A stretch of 64,000 nucleotides of DNA, taken from positions 78,335,846 through 78,399,845 of the forward strand of contig JBCFYV010011172.1 of assembly GCA_039000515.1 (NCBI GenBank). The letters are read 5' to 3'. This stretch comes from Timema cristinae (taxonomy: Eukaryota > Arthropoda > Insecta > Phasmatodea > Timematidae). Made by a program: the position numbers and the translations under genes. Positions 44,440-58,001 of this stretch are shown one piece after another. The notes below the pieces were generated by a model. The model was given only the letters and a program-made list of their open reading frames with translations. It searched no databases and was not told the origin of the DNA. Position 1 is the stretch's first letter; each line of letters opens with the position of its first letter.

Positions 44440-46790
44440 TGGGTTCTACCACCAAGGGCCGGTATTATGATTACCGGATAAATATTGCTATCGGGAAGTT
44501 AAAGTTAAACTTAATTAATTAACCCCAAATACGCCTTTAATGGATTTACATTGGCTGGGAGTGGGGCCGATAATATTGCCTCGACTTTACTGTCTTCAGG
44601 AAATAGCCCTGTACTATCTAACTTATAACCCAAATGTTCTACCCATGAACTAAAAATACACTTTTATGGAAATTAATTTTAATATTATGCTTGTGTAAAC
44701 GTTCTAGAACTTCCATAAGAACCTCCCTATATTTTAATTTATTCCTACCTCCAAATATTATGTCATCAAGGCAAGCTGCAACTTTATCTATTACATGAAG
44801 CACTCTGTCAATTACAGATTGAAAAATGTTAGGTGTAGAGTTTAAACCAAAACACAGCCTTTGGAACTGATAGAGGCCCATATGCATATTAACTGTAAGT
44901 AACGGTTTACTGGTTTCGTTTACAGACAGTTGCAAATATGCGTTACTTAAATCAATTATACAAAAAACTTGCAATTTGTTAAGGAGTTGAACACGTCTTC
45001 AATTAAGGGTAAGCGGTAGTGGTCCACCTTAGCAGCTGGGTTTACAGTAGCTTTTAAGACCACACACAAATGCAAGGCACCATTTTCTCGTGGAACTATT
45101 ACTATGGAACTAGCCCAATCAGAGGAACGAACCTCTTTTATAATACCTTGATTCTCCCAAACTACATAATTCCTCTTCCACAGACGTACGCAACGCATAG
45201 GGTACAGTGTAAGCTCTATGTAAAACACGAATGATGTTATCCTTTAGAGGAATATGTACAGAAAAATGTTTTATAGGCAACCCCTTATTATCAGGTACAT
45301 TACGAAAATATTTTGTGTATAGTCTGTAATAATACTGATTTTGACCCCTCTCATATATTAAAAAAAAGTCATGGATGAAGTGCATTTTTATTAAAGTATT
45401 GCATGTAAAATATCCTTTTAATACTTGATCCATGGAGAACCACGTGCTTTTCAGAAATAATGTCCAAGGATTGCACCACTAAAACTTATTTTTTCTTTAA
45501 AAAAATCAACCATGTAGTATTTACCAAAAAAGCAAGTGACGCTAGCTCCCTCTACCCAATAGGAAGCTAGCCTTCTCAACATCTGTCGCCAGGACTTTTT
45601 CTATTAGTATGTTTAAACACTTGTGACAAGGGAGTCCAAGGGGAAAGGGGTAGGTCATATATAAGCTGCTTGTGCTTATAAATATATGTCTAACAATTAT
45701 TGACAGTGCCACTAAACGAAATCCATAGAGTACACAGAAAATGTTACAGATAAATAATCTATAGTTCAACGAAAGTTGCATCATTTTACATAATATCTTC
45801 ATACCGAATATAAAATCATTTTAATAAATAGTGTGCAACATACAAAGGTCTTATTTATTCAATTAAATATCAGATTGTAAAACCGTATCATAATAATTGG
45901 CACTTGATCACGGGGCTGTAAATACAAATTATCTCACAATACAAACTAAACAGTATCACTTCAATCGCTGCATATCGTTGACCCTTAACGTTTTAATTGG
46001 CGCCCAACACGGACCGATTAATTCAATAACTTTATAATCCTCCAAGGTAATATAGAAATCGAAGTGCCACAGTCTCTTTCAAATTTGATCTCCTTAGAAT
46101 TTACAGGTATGATTTACTATTCTCAGATGCTTCACATTGTCCAACGGTCTCTATAAAACTAACTTCTGTCCTGTCACCATCAATATCCACTTGTTTAAGA
46201 TACACATTTTATCAATATGGCCTTGACCGTTACAGTTGAAACAAATCCAACGATTAAGACTTACTATACACTCTTTTTTTTATTATGGCTATAAGACCCA
46301 CAATATATACATTTTATATGTAGGATGTAGTTGTAGCACTGTTATCATACAAGTTAGACTGGCTGCTTTTGATTACTTCTGAATTTCTTTTTGTAAGAGC
46401 TTGCTTTACAATTTTTAACATTTTCACCTCCCACCTGATTGATGTCACCGATCTCACTTGCCGTTTGCATCATTACTTTAGACTGAGCAGAAACAGTCTC
46501 AAAATCTTTGGCAATTCTACAAGCATCTTCAAAACACAATGTTGACGGCTCAGCCTATAATCTCTTAACTAAGGCTTCCTCAGAAATGCTAACGATTAAC
46601 TTATCTCTAAGTGCTTGGCCCAAAAATGGTCCAAAGTCACAACTTGACGCCATTTGTTTGATTGACATAAAAAAAAATCGGAAATGGACTCACCAACATG
46701 CTGACACCTGTGATTAAACTTTAAGCGCTCTGCTGGAATTAACTTTGTAGGTGAAAAATGTTCAATCAACATATCAACCAATTCTAATTA
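44440..46790 (-). pseudogene. Decayed Ty3/Gypsy retrotransposon (gag to RT)
   Basis: On the minus strand, in order: gag capsid-type pieces at 46781-46350 (LIPAERLKFNHRC, FEDACRIAKDFE); a zinc knuckle at about 46260-46220 with CFNCNGQGHIDKMC, an exact CX2CX4HX4C; a doubtful protease trace at about 45545 (GASVTCF, catalytic Asp not intact); then reverse transcriptase at 45230-44640 (WASSIVIVP, IDLSNAYLQL, LCFGLNSTPNIFQ, CLDDIIFGG, with the DD pair kept). After one shift the RT thumb runs to about 44440. RNase H and integrase are absent towards the gap. Multiple frameshifts. No LTR pair was recognised. Confidence 0.85.
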
Positions 46791-47817
46791 TGACTTTTGA
46801 AGAGGATCAACAGGTAACAAGCTGATTTTTAGTACTGTATACAATACTGACCCTATTAAAACTATAAACTGAGGGACTTTCTCACTTTATTCAGTTTTAT
46901 TCACATTAAAAAAACGTCGTTAACACTTCCACATAGTTTTGAAAAGTTTCCACTTGTGGTTTGTAACGAGGAACAAGACCGGCGGAATTTATTCTTGTAA
47001 TACGTAATTACATCGCTATCCGCCATTTTAAATTTAAATGGGCGTGACCGGCGCAAATGTACTTTTAAACATACGATGTAATTTAATTACAAGACGTATT
47101 GGTTTCATAACGTAGGTTCATCGTCACCAGTGTCATGTATGTACGGTAATCAGTTTGTGAACCATTTGTTAAATAAGACATGAGTATCTACTGGAATGGT
47201 TCACTTTATTCTACTAGTACACAATCACAAGAACACTGTACAACTAGCCATGGCAGTCTTATCAACTTGTTAGCTTCATAATTCTCTTGATATAAAATGT
47301 ATTTCAGACAGCCCAACATAACAGGTGTTTGAAAATATTAACATAAGGATTTCACTCGTTCTAGAGAAAACTGATATTTCCAAACATGATTTTTCCGCAA
47401 GACCTATCCGGTAGCTAGCGCCATCTACGGTTTCCGTGATCCATCTGTTCTTGTTGGCGCGGAAGGATACTTTGGTCAGTTGTGAAGCCACGCTACGCCA
47501 CACATTTCACCCTCCCGCCCACCATCCCACAAAATAGGTTTAGACCTGCATTCAACAGGGCCAAGGGTCTTAATTAAAATCAGTTATAATCAAATTCAAA
47601 ACTAATTATTTTCAGGATAAAAATTAGTAATTACATCTTGTTGAAATTAAAATATAAATATTAAATTGTTGTTAGCATTATTGTTTCGCATCTCTTTCAA
47701 TCTTGTACAAAATAAAACACGTGAGGAATACCTCATTTGTGGGGAAAATATTAGGCTGAAATTAATTAAATTACAATGAAAGAAATATAAAAACATTCCC
47801 CAATCCCTTCTTGTGAA
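46791..47817. other. Non-coding sequence 5' of the Gypsy remnant
   Basis: May contain the element's leader or LTR, but no TG...CA repeat pair could be matched. Frames of 60-75 codons have no domain. Confidence 0.3.
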
Positions 47818-47831
47818 GTAAAAATAAGTTT

Positions 47832-48100
47832 ATAATAATATAATAATATTTAGCACCGAGTCTTACTACCCGTTCTGGTTAGGCCTATACACTTTAAGTA
47901 CTAATTACGTTAATGGATTTAGGAATTGGGAAGGTTGAATTAGAGGAAGTGAACCCGCATTTGCGTGGAGGGAGAGTGGAAAACTATTTAGGGAAAACCA
48001 CCCCCAGTTCACCCGACCGAGATTCGAACCTCAATCTCCCCGTCCTCAGCAGCCGAGCTCAACACGACAAGTGCGTTAGCCAACTACGCCACCGAGGCGG
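47832..48100 (-). mobile_element. tRNA-derived SINE, family B, with 14-bp target duplication
   Basis: Perfect direct repeat GTAAAAATAAGTTT at 47818-47831 and 48101-48114. The minus-strand head starts CCCGCCTCGGTGGCGTAGTT, then GAGGTTCGAATCTCGG (B box) and AACTGGGGGTGGTTTTCCC. The 3' tail (ACCAGAACGGGTAGTAAGAC) lies at the left next to an (AAT)-type tail. This is the best-preserved family B copy. Confidence 0.9.
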
Positions 48101-48224
48101 GTAAAAATAAGTTTCATCCTACGAAATTTGGCAACAGAAGAGGGAAAATATGGCACCAGAAAAATTGAAAAATTCTTTGTTTTACATTTGTATGGAAGGT
48201 TATGAGAACGTTAAAAATTATTAC

Positions 48225-48255
<31 letters not shown>

Positions 48256-48349
48256 TAATTCATATGAACAAATTTGTTTCAATGTAAATGTTTTGTAAAA
48301 ACACTGTTCATTAAATTGGCAGAAACAACCAGATATTCTATTCAAGCCC

Positions 48350-48690
48350 TTTCTATCATAATCATCATCAGTTTCCACCCTGTGGTTTAGTAAATAGCCT
48401 CCATCTTCCTCTATTTTTCCACCACTCTTCCTATTTAATTTCTTCCATTCTTCTACTCTCACTTAAACACTTTTTGTTATCTGCTCCTCTGAACTATTTC
48501 TTGGCCTCTCTTGCGGTATTTTCCTTACGTACTTCATTTCCAACATTTTATTCTGCATCTTCTCTTTTCCACTCTCATTATATGCCTATATCATCTCAGT
48601 CTTGCTTTCTCTACTATCTCATGTGCTCTCTGTACTCCTATTCTTTCTCGGGTACCTTCATTCCTAATCTTGTTTCTCCTCGTGACAGCT
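48350..48690 (-). pseudogene. LINE fragment (same family as 2060-3213) crossing the duplication's inner edge
   Basis: The plus strand carries CTCCATCTTCCTCTAT, ATTTCCAACATTTTATTC and TCATTCCTAATCTTGTTTC, matching 2100-2380. Only its last 74 bp or so (48617-48690) have a counterpart in the left arm (43207-43280), where the LINE is abruptly cut. Confidence 0.75.
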
Positions 48691-51600
48691 CGAGTATGGG
48701 TTTGTTTCGGCCACCGGCTTACTAAGCCTATCGTGGCAAAGCCCTTTCTATTACTTGCAAATTTTAATTTATTTAAGTACTATTTTGGACCCCACCAGGA
48801 CAGTGATTTTGTAAACCAATATTGGCAGTAACTTATTACCTGCTTGGTGGAATTTCATATGTATTTTCATATCTCAGACATCACATATTGGAACTTTAAT
48901 TTGCATATAAATTCCGACTCTACTGAGCAGGCTCAGTTTTTATTAAATACGCTTAGCATTTCTAAAGATTTAGCTGCCGACAAACGGACACCATTTGTCA
49001 GTTTTCATTTCGTTCAATGCAATAAATATTTTGAAGAAAATATGTTTAGTTATCAAACTTACACGGAAAGGAAATATGGTAGCTAGCTTGCGTAGATAAA
49101 TAACATTTTACGTGAAACATAATTTATAAGAAGAAATATGTACCTTCGAAATGTGTCCTTTTTTTTTTTTTTTTTTGCTGGTCCACCAGTAGCACAGAGT
49201 TTAAACTTCAAATAGGTACGAGATATACAATATGAAAGACAATGTGAAACTGAAGGTAGGAATCTTCTACCTACGAACAGAAACAGCAAATGCCCTTTCC
49301 AAAAAATAATCCCCACAATAGTGGCTACAAAAGGGGAGGGGAAAAATTAGCATCTGTAAAATATTTGTGTTGAAGTCATTTCCTTGTTATAGGAATCATC
49401 GTCTCTGTTGTGAAGCAAATTCTTGGAAAGCCCAGTGTAAAACAAAATACTGAAAAATACAATACATTATACAGACGCGTAGTAAGTAGCATCTAGGTTC
49501 GTTCTAAATCCAATGCTGTAGCCAGCCAATAATTTCAGTGGGGGGTAGGGGGGTTTGTGGGCCCATGCCCCAATTGATGGAGGCTAGAAAAAATTCTAAA
49601 TAAAAAACCAGTCTATAAGCTATCTGAAGTGTGTTTTTATGGCAACACAGCCCCCAAATTGCCGGAGGCTAGGACAAACTCTAAATATTAAACAGCTCTC
49701 TGAAGTGCTTTTTATGGTAATATAATCCCATAATTACTGGAAGCTAGGACAGATTCAAAATATTAAACAGCTCTATGAGCTCTCTAAAGTGTTTTTTTAT
49801 GGAAACATAACTCCCTAACCACCAAAACTAGGAACCATTCTAAATATTAAACACCTCTAGGAGCTATCTGAAATATCTTTTTATGGCAACATAACACCAT
49901 AACTGCTGAAGGCTATAAAAAATTCTAAATAATAAACACCTCTAGAAGCTCTCTGAAGTTCTTTTTATGGTAACACAGCCCCCTAATTGGTACGCGTACA
50001 TTAATTTTTATATTGTTTGAGCCATAAATAAAGCCATATATATTTTGTTAATATTTATTTTGGGGAAGGGGGGTTTGAACCCCGAAAACACCCCCCCCCC
50101 CTCCCGACTACGGCCTTGTCTAAATCCATACACTATACAGACACTTAGTAGGATCTGGGTTTGTTCAGACAATAATAGAGTTCCTTTTGGAAAACGGTAA
50201 GAATAACGAAGAAGTAGCGTTCTAGTGTGCAGGCGGAACGGTTTAAACTTGTGTTGTATCAACTGGAACGCTCGTAATATATTTTCGTGTCAACCGGAAA
50301 GGCGTTCCAGTGTGTTCCGGCACCAATTCAAGCCCTGGATTTAATTGAAGAAACCCTGAGACTATTTCTTTCATCAGACCACTGGGTGACCACTGGGTGT
50401 TCATTAAGGAAAAAATTATTTCCACATTTGCATTGTGATTGGGGATGCTAAAATAATACTCTGCTATTTTTTGAAGATCAGAAAATTGCTCTGATGACTT
50501 GTAGTATTGAAAAAATTAAACCCATTTTTCATCTGTCGGTTTAGTTTTGTAAATTTCTACTTCGTCTCCACCTAATTCTTTTTCAACAAACGTTCTCAGA
50601 CACACGAACTGATAAAATAATACTGGATCATTAATGTGATGGCCCTTCTGTAACATAAATTCTACAGTCGCTTCAATATTATACCACAGAGGAACCTCAT
50701 CTAAAACAATTTAATTAAGGAATTTTAAATTCTTAAACGAAACATCCATTTTTCAATATACGAAATAGTTACACTATAAAAGCTTTTAGTTTCATTTTAA
50801 AAATAATTTTTTACTTCAGATTCTGTCATGTTATTTAAAATACTTTTGACTTTCATACTAAAATTACCTTTAACCTAGGCCTTTCATTAAGATTTGTTAG
50901 AAGCTTTTCTAAAATTTGTGACTAGTGAAGTAACGCTGATGGACGTTTCACGGCGATAGTGTATTGTGGGTGTGCCCAGGACACAATACGGCGCATTCTT
51001 AGCATAATGCGATCTACTTCTGAACTTTTAAACCTAAAATTGGAATTTTTCTTGAATTTTTTTTTTTAATTTTTAGCGGGAAACTTTTCGAAATATCTGA
51101 AATCGGGACAATCCCTATATTTTGAGACGTATGGCAACCCAATCTAAATAGCATGTGTAGTCTCATGCCTACTGCTCTCTGATGGGTGTGCCAAGTACCC
51201 GCTACTAGCATTATTTTTTTTCCTGGAATGTGTGTCTGCAGTGGTATGGTATTAGTATTGTTTACCTGGCCATGTTCTCCATGTCAGAGACTAGAAGTTT
51301 GTAACAACCCAGGCACATGGGTTTACATCCTTGACAAGGTCCCACCACTAAAGGCTCCTCACTCATTATCATCTCACCAAGCTGAAGGTCCCGGGCTCCC
51401 ACCAGGTATCTAGGCATACAACAGTTCATTCATGGTATTCTAAAGATAAGGTGTGGTAGTCTCTTAAACATATATATTAGAACCCAGGACATTCACTTTA
51501 ATTGCCAATGCTCTAACAATTAGAATACCCAGGTTTTTATAAACATCCCAAAACATCCTGTATAGCATACAATTTTCAAAATATGAATACGTTCAATTCG

Positions 51601-54600
51601 TGCATATTAAACATAATATCAATTTTAGTTATAGTATTCATTTACAGCAGGGGCAAACTTTAAGTGTCGTCCCAAGCGCTAATAATCCCTCTTGTGCGCT
51701 TGCGAAATAATAATTAAATAAGATATAACCGTCGACATAACAATATCTAAACAGCTCTAGAATACAATAGTAATTTTGGGTTCAATTGCTGGAATGAAAT
51801 CTCTATCCATTGTTGTTTTTAGAAGGTCTTCGCAAGTGGTAGTAGAGAAACGTCTTATGAGCACGTCATGTTTGACTTCCAAAACATTTGTTGCTATGAT
51901 ACCAGTGCATGACGGTAACTAAACACCCATCCAAGTTGTTACGAAATCTTACAAGTAAATAAAAGTGATAATAGTTTTTCTCTTAAATGTTGAAATTGTC
52001 TATTTTATTTTTACTTTCTATGTACCCCTCATAGAGAGAAGTATTGTGTTCGGCAAAAAAATCTAACTTGAGATTTTGATAAATGTCGACGTTACATGAC
52101 CCCCTGAAACCGAGAAAGTGTTTTCGCGATGCCGTCTGTCTATGTGTCTGTATCTTGCCCTAAAGCCGAAACAATTTTACCGATCGGGCTAAAACTTTGT
52201 ATCTAGGGTTTTCATAAAGTTCCCCCAAGGGGTTTTTACAATTAGATATCTAACACTAAAATTAAGGGTAGTTTACTGAAGAGCAAAAATAGAACAAATA
52301 CATTTTCTCTTGTAACTCACCACCCTGGCCCCAGTTGACTCGTCTCAGCAAGACCGTGACTCTACAACACATCGCGGCACTGTCTAATACTTGACCTTGA
52401 CTGAATCGAGGTCCGTGGTTCATTCCTAATCGTGAGTACCGAGCCGCGCACATAGAAAAAAGATGAATGATATTGTCGAGTGCGCTGCGCTCTATCGGCT
52501 GTGTTCGGCAAACTCATAGAACTGTTCTTTCCACACGCGCCTGCAGAGGCGTGGTATGTCCCAGTATGTTCTAGACACATGCTACTCCTAAAGACCCATT
52601 GACACGGTGTTAGTGGACTAATGCAAGTTTAGTGGTATTAGCTTACTAACATGCTAGGTGTGTTGACACACATTTTTCACTTGTATTAGTATCGCTTCTA
52701 AAAACATGTCTGAAATTGAAGTTGTGCTAACTGATCTCTATTGGTGCAATTTTTTTTTTATCACTGCGTCTCATTTCTCGTTCGGGTTATTTATATGTAT
52801 ATATTAATTACGCTTATGTGTTAGTATCTAGAAAGGGTGAATATAGAATAAGAATGGGTGGCCAAATAAATTACAATTTTTCAGTAATCGCAATATATCA
52901 TAATTAGTTGACCTGTTTTAAAAAAATGTTTTATATAAACAACATAAAAAATGTTAGTGATTAGTATGTCTCATATTTCTTAATTCCTTAATAGTTTAAA
53001 ATATATTTCAGTTGATCCTAAATAATTATTATATTACTTTTCTTGATTTGTTAACTCACTTAGCATACATGATAAATATAATTAAACTAAAATAAGAACA
53101 ATAAATCCCAATACAACCCTCGGGCATTTTTTTAAATAGGCTTAACGCAGGTTTTTTAAACCCTGTTTTAAATTTTGGTACACTAATAACAAAATATTTT
53201 GTTAAATGCTAGCCTGCTAGACCTAAAATTTTCCTTAAAAATAATAATTCACTAATTTGTAGATTGGTTTAAATATAAACTATCTGGTTTACTATGCGAT
53301 AATGATATTATGTTATGTATCTACTCAAGTTTCCAAAGCATTACTACAGTAGCCCCATGACTTCTTTGGTGCTGACTGAAGGCTCACAGCTAACAGCTGA
53401 CGGCTTTGAAAAGTTACCAGACCAAATTATGTATCCCTACGCTGAACCATATGATATGCAAAAGCATGTGTTTAGCAGCTGTCACTTCTGACAGTCAAAA
53501 TTTAGGTATGTACCTAAATGTTGACTGTCCTAAGTCAGTTGTGAACTGTCAGTCAGCACCAAAGAAGCCATGGGGCTACTGTAAAAAGTGTTTGGTCTGA
53601 ACATTATTAATTAAAACTTATAAAAATTGGTTAAAGTGTCAAATACGGAGATTGGAAAACGTGCCGAAGATTTCGCGTGAAAACCGCCGGCCTTTCATAC
53701 CTTACTTGCCGACAACGTGAATATTATGTTGCCGGAACTAATTACGGCACTACAATGTTGTATTATATTTTGTGATTGTATATAAAACAATTTACACATG
53801 CCACGTTGATTGGTAGGAAATAATGGTTTGATAAAATTTTTGATAACATTTATTTACCGATATTAAATAATATCTCTCACAAGGAACATTTGCAATAATT
53901 ACGTAGGCCTAACATTTTATTTTGGAAACTTCTAGAGAATATGTACACCTGATATAACTTTACAATATCCTCTAGTGCAATATCCCTCGCACTCTTATCT
54001 TTATAAATTCGATGATTAAAATTGCACAAAAACTCATTCTTTTCATAACATTCCACAAATAAGTGTCCTCCGCACAACCAATTCTTTAGTTGCCGCCATT
54101 TTGAATTGTCTACTTGCATTAGTAAAGTTTGAAAGTGACCAACTTTTTCAGTTGCAAGTGGACTTGCTTGTTTTCTTACACGGTGCAAGCTGTGCGTGCG
54201 AAGCCAAATTTGTGTACTTACATTAGTCAACTAATACTGTGTCAACGGGCCTTTACCCCCCTTTCCCTCATATTGTTCCCGCGCCTTGAGAGCACGTAAT
54301 AGATTCATAGGATATATAATGTGAGAATTCTGTGATATAGTCATATGTTACATACAGGCTTCAAGTGTCATAAGCTGATTAATGTAAGAGTATTCTAGAT
54401 TCCCTTTGGAAATTATTTTTAACTTATTCAAAATGATCGTTTCTGGTCTTATAAAATTTAAACGTATTGATTATTAACATGGGATTCACATCTATTGGAC
54501 TTAGTATATTTTGACTCCAAAAACCATGGATTTATTTTAAATTTTTGCACGATTAGTTCATATCTTATGTCCTATCTTTGCATTATGATCTCTTTGGGGG

Positions 54601-55037
54601 GACATTTGGTCTCGGTGTTTTTACTTGAAATCTCAGCTTATCCGCCTAGTGGATGTTTATTTACCCTTTGGGTACCGGCCATTTAGGAAGGTTATATTAA
54701 CTGATAGAGTCGTTCATCGGCTCAACTTATTTTAATATTTTGTAGGATTAAAATCGTCATTTTATTTATTGGGAGATTCTTTAATATATTTGATAATTCT
54801 TGAAAAACATAATGAAATGTAGTAAGGAAACAACATCTTAAATGTAATAATAGAATTCAATGTGCAACAGGTTTTGAAATTTGGAGTTTAATATAACGGC
54901 CAAAGATCAACTAGTATATAAGATATTTTAAAACAACCGGATTAAGTAACAAATTAGAATGGATTTACAATTTTGGAACTTCACTATATTTCCATCAAAA
55001 TATGAAAGAGTTAAGAACATATTAAAATAATATAAGT

Positions 55038-55071
<34 letters not shown>

Positions 55072-56833
55072 ATATATATATGTATGTATATATATATATA
55101 AGTATAACATATTAAAATACATATAATATAAACTTATGAGTTTAAGTCAAGTGTGAAGTTAAGGCAGAAAAAGATAGATTTAATATAGGTTAGAATAAAC
55201 TAATAGAAGTTAATAAATTAGCAAATGTTGAGAAGTGAAGTAAGAATATAGGTTGAATATAAATTGAATTAATTGCATTCTATTCTTATCTGATCTTTAA
55301 TTCCCTTATTCCTTGTTCCTTAAATGCTGTACAAATTCCAGCCAAAGTACTCGACATGTTTCGGCCGGTGTAGCGCCGCATTTAAGGAACAAGGGAATTA
55401 CAAGTATCAAATGTTGATTATCTGTAGTTATGATTGGTGCGAGACAGTCCTGACAACTTGACACGTTAGAACTTAACTTTATTACTTCTCTCATATTGTA
55501 TAATGCCATTTTTTAGTTAAATTACTTTCTATAGTTCATAAAACCTGTGTTTGACAATGAAAGCATGTTCATTTCAAACTGATTTTCAGCGCCTAACGCT
55601 TTTAGCTGTCTCACTTATGAAGCACTTTGAAACATAGAACTGTGATGGACAGATATATTATTCTTTTCTCGATGTTTCTGTAACAGTGTGTATTTCATTT
55701 ATGATATTATATGTAGTGTTTCTGCAGCAATGTATATTATTTTGTTTAACAAATTTTACGAGTTATTTTAGTAAATGTCTCTCTTTTGAGATAAAAAAAA
55801 AAGAAAAATTCTATGTGGTGCACCTTACCATTTATTATAAACAACTTTTACTTGTAATTGATTACTGGGATAGACATTCAACTATTAATTTTGAAGATTA
55901 TGGTTCAAGGATAAGTTTTAAATGTCAGATTATAAACACCACATTAACACATCAGGACACACCACATGCCCAAATAATCTAGGAAGTTACTTTTTAAATT
56001 AATAACACCCTATTATCTGTGTTTTTTATAGCTACAGGTATTTTCCCCACTGTGCCTTACTACCCGTCCATGCTATACGCATTTTGATTACGCTAATAGG
56101 GATGTGATGAGTAAGGTATAACTTATAGGAAGCTTACCCGTATTTGCGTAGGTTATGGAAGAAAACCATTTAGGAAAAAACCACGCATACATCCAGCCGG
56201 GATTCGAGCCTCAACATTCTCGTCACTGGACTAGATGAGCCTGAGTCCCATGCTGGAATTACGTATGTGGGGACCTCAGGGTGGAATACAGGGTGGGGGC
56301 TCCCATAAACCTATTACATTATAGCATGTCTGAGGAGAGGTAAAAATAAGCAACTGTTTGATCCAACACAAATTTAGTTAGCGCGACTTTTTAAATGATC
56401 AACTGGTAAATATTGCAAGCGTCAGCAGGAATTTAATTTTTATTTTAAACTGCACACCCATCAATTTGTTTTTTCCTAATTATTTCATACAGGAAGAACA
56501 TTGTAGACTCAAAACAAGAAGGAATCTACAATCGAAAATTAAAGTTAATGTTTTCTTTCTTGTGGGTGACCTGGTGGTCTAGGGGTAAGGTGTCAGACTT
56601 CTGTGCTAGCGGCCGGGGTTCAATCCTCGGTCCCGGCACCAATTTATCTGAATACCAAACCCTTCCTTCACCTCTGACAAGACATCTTGTGAATGTGGGG
56701 AATGCCAGACCTCCACCGTGGTTCGGATTCCACGTTAAACTGTAGGTCCCTCCATTTCATCTCACAATCACCCTACCATTACACATTAGCGTAAGTGCGT
56801 ATAACCCGAACGGGTAGTAATACGCGGTGCTGC

Positions 56834-56874
<41 letters not shown>

Positions 56875-56875
56875 G
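48617..56875. repeat. Right arm of the inverted duplication (source copy)
   Basis: Mirror of 34999-43280. Contents inner to outer: LINE end, 80-bp tandem repeat (49555-49990), hAT remnant (50335-51150, minus), non-LTR 3' end (52055-52260), Harbinger-like element (52592-54252) with nested TA MITE (53347-53581), microsatellite, hairpin, SINE B-like and SINE A. Both edge elements are complete here, so this arm keeps the original junctions. Matching short frames in the two arms (such as 80 codons at 42811 and 48844) are identical because of duplication, not selection. Confidence 0.93.
56565..56875 (+). mobile_element. Complete SINE family A with target duplications
   Basis: Perfect 12-bp direct repeat TTCTTTCTTGTG at 56553-56564 and 56876-56887. 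Between them: head GGTGACCTGGTGGTCTAGGG (A box), GGTTCAATCCTCGG (B box), body CCGTGGTTCGGATTCCACG, tail TATAACCCGAACGGGTAGTA and an (AAT) run of about 45 bp. It establishes the element's exact ends and dates the left arm as the copy. Confidence 0.95.
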
Positions 56876-56887
56876 TTCTTTCTTGTG

Positions 56888-57341
56888 AGGATTTGTGGGG
56901 GCTCCGGGGCAATGGCCCCAATCACTCTCCTTAAATCCAGCACTGAGCCTGACATTTAGTCGTCGTGTCCACCGACACGGGTTGGTTTTCATTATATGAG
57001 TGTCCCAACATTTTACTGAGGAATTTAATGTATATTAAATAGGCACAGGAAAAGATACCCACTTAGGTATAACCTAAATGAGAAACAAGACACTAAGAGC
57101 CATAATGATATACCATACCTTGCGCGTAGCTTGGTTAGGGGTTTGCCTGTCCATACCCAAAATACAAAACGGTAATGATAAACCATACCTTGCTTGCTGG
57201 GCAAGATATTCCCGTTGCATTATGGGTAATAAATTGGTGAATCCGTGGATCACCAAAACTGAACCAACACGCATTTGTTTGCGCAGTACCTGGCTGGCAA
57301 GCCAATAGGCGATAGATAACTTCTAAACACTAGCGACGAGC
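56888..57341. other. Unique sequence outside the right arm
   Basis: GATA(A/T)ACCATACCTTGC occurs twice (about 57109 and 57178). It sits in two short frames of about 70 codons with no domain. No gene supported. Confidence 0.35.
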
Positions 57342-57349
57342 AGACGAGC

Positions 57350-58001
57350 TAGTGATGGGTCGAACCAGCTCATTGAGGTGAGCTAGCTCACATAAGCTCG
57401 CTCACTCAAAAGAGTCGTTCATGAAGAGTCGTTCATAAGAGTCATATCGTTCACCACATGGCTCGCTCGCTCCCAATCCCTTCACCCCTTCCCTACAATA
57501 ACTTGTAGAGCGAGCGCTAACTAGTTCTCACAATTCCCGTTCCGAGCGCGCAAATCTGTCCCTTTCCTTTCAAATGATGAACGAATTAAGTTTTATGTGT
57601 AATTTATCCGAATCCTATTGTGTTTGATTCTTTAATTCTATTACTTACTCATATTACTTATAATAATTAACCTTAGTATATAATATTTAGTGTCCAATTC
57701 ATATAATTATGTCTAAGTAATGTTAAGAAAAATAGTTAGTTTAATATTGTAGGCAGTACTGCTATCTAGTAGCGAAGTAAGCATTTATAGTTGATTTTTT
57801 TTCTTAGTAGGAAACAAAGAACGACAGAAGAGTCGTGAATGACAAACTCCTGACTCTTTCCAGAGCGGATGAACGAGAGCGAAAAAGTCGTGAGTAATGG
57901 CGGCCTGAATGACTCGCTCGCGAAGCGAGAGTCGTTCGTTCACAGCTCTCGTTCAAGAGTCGTTCAATTTGAATGACTCGCTCACGAACGACCCATCACT
58001 A
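57350..58001. mobile_element. 652-bp hAT MITE with perfect 8-bp target duplication
   Basis: The ends TAGTGATGGGTCG and CGACCCATCACTA are exact inverted repeats apart from inner differences. AGACGAGC flanks both sides (57342-57349 and 58002-58009). Interior arms are rich in GAGTCGTTC/GAACGACTC words that can fold extensively. No transposase. It ends 93 bp before the ATG of the HARBI1-like gene. Confidence 0.93.

Noticed and set aside
42811..49086. Identical 80-codon frames at 42811-43053 and 48844-49086
   Set aside because: The identity comes from the inverted duplication. There is no domain, no splice support and no start context.
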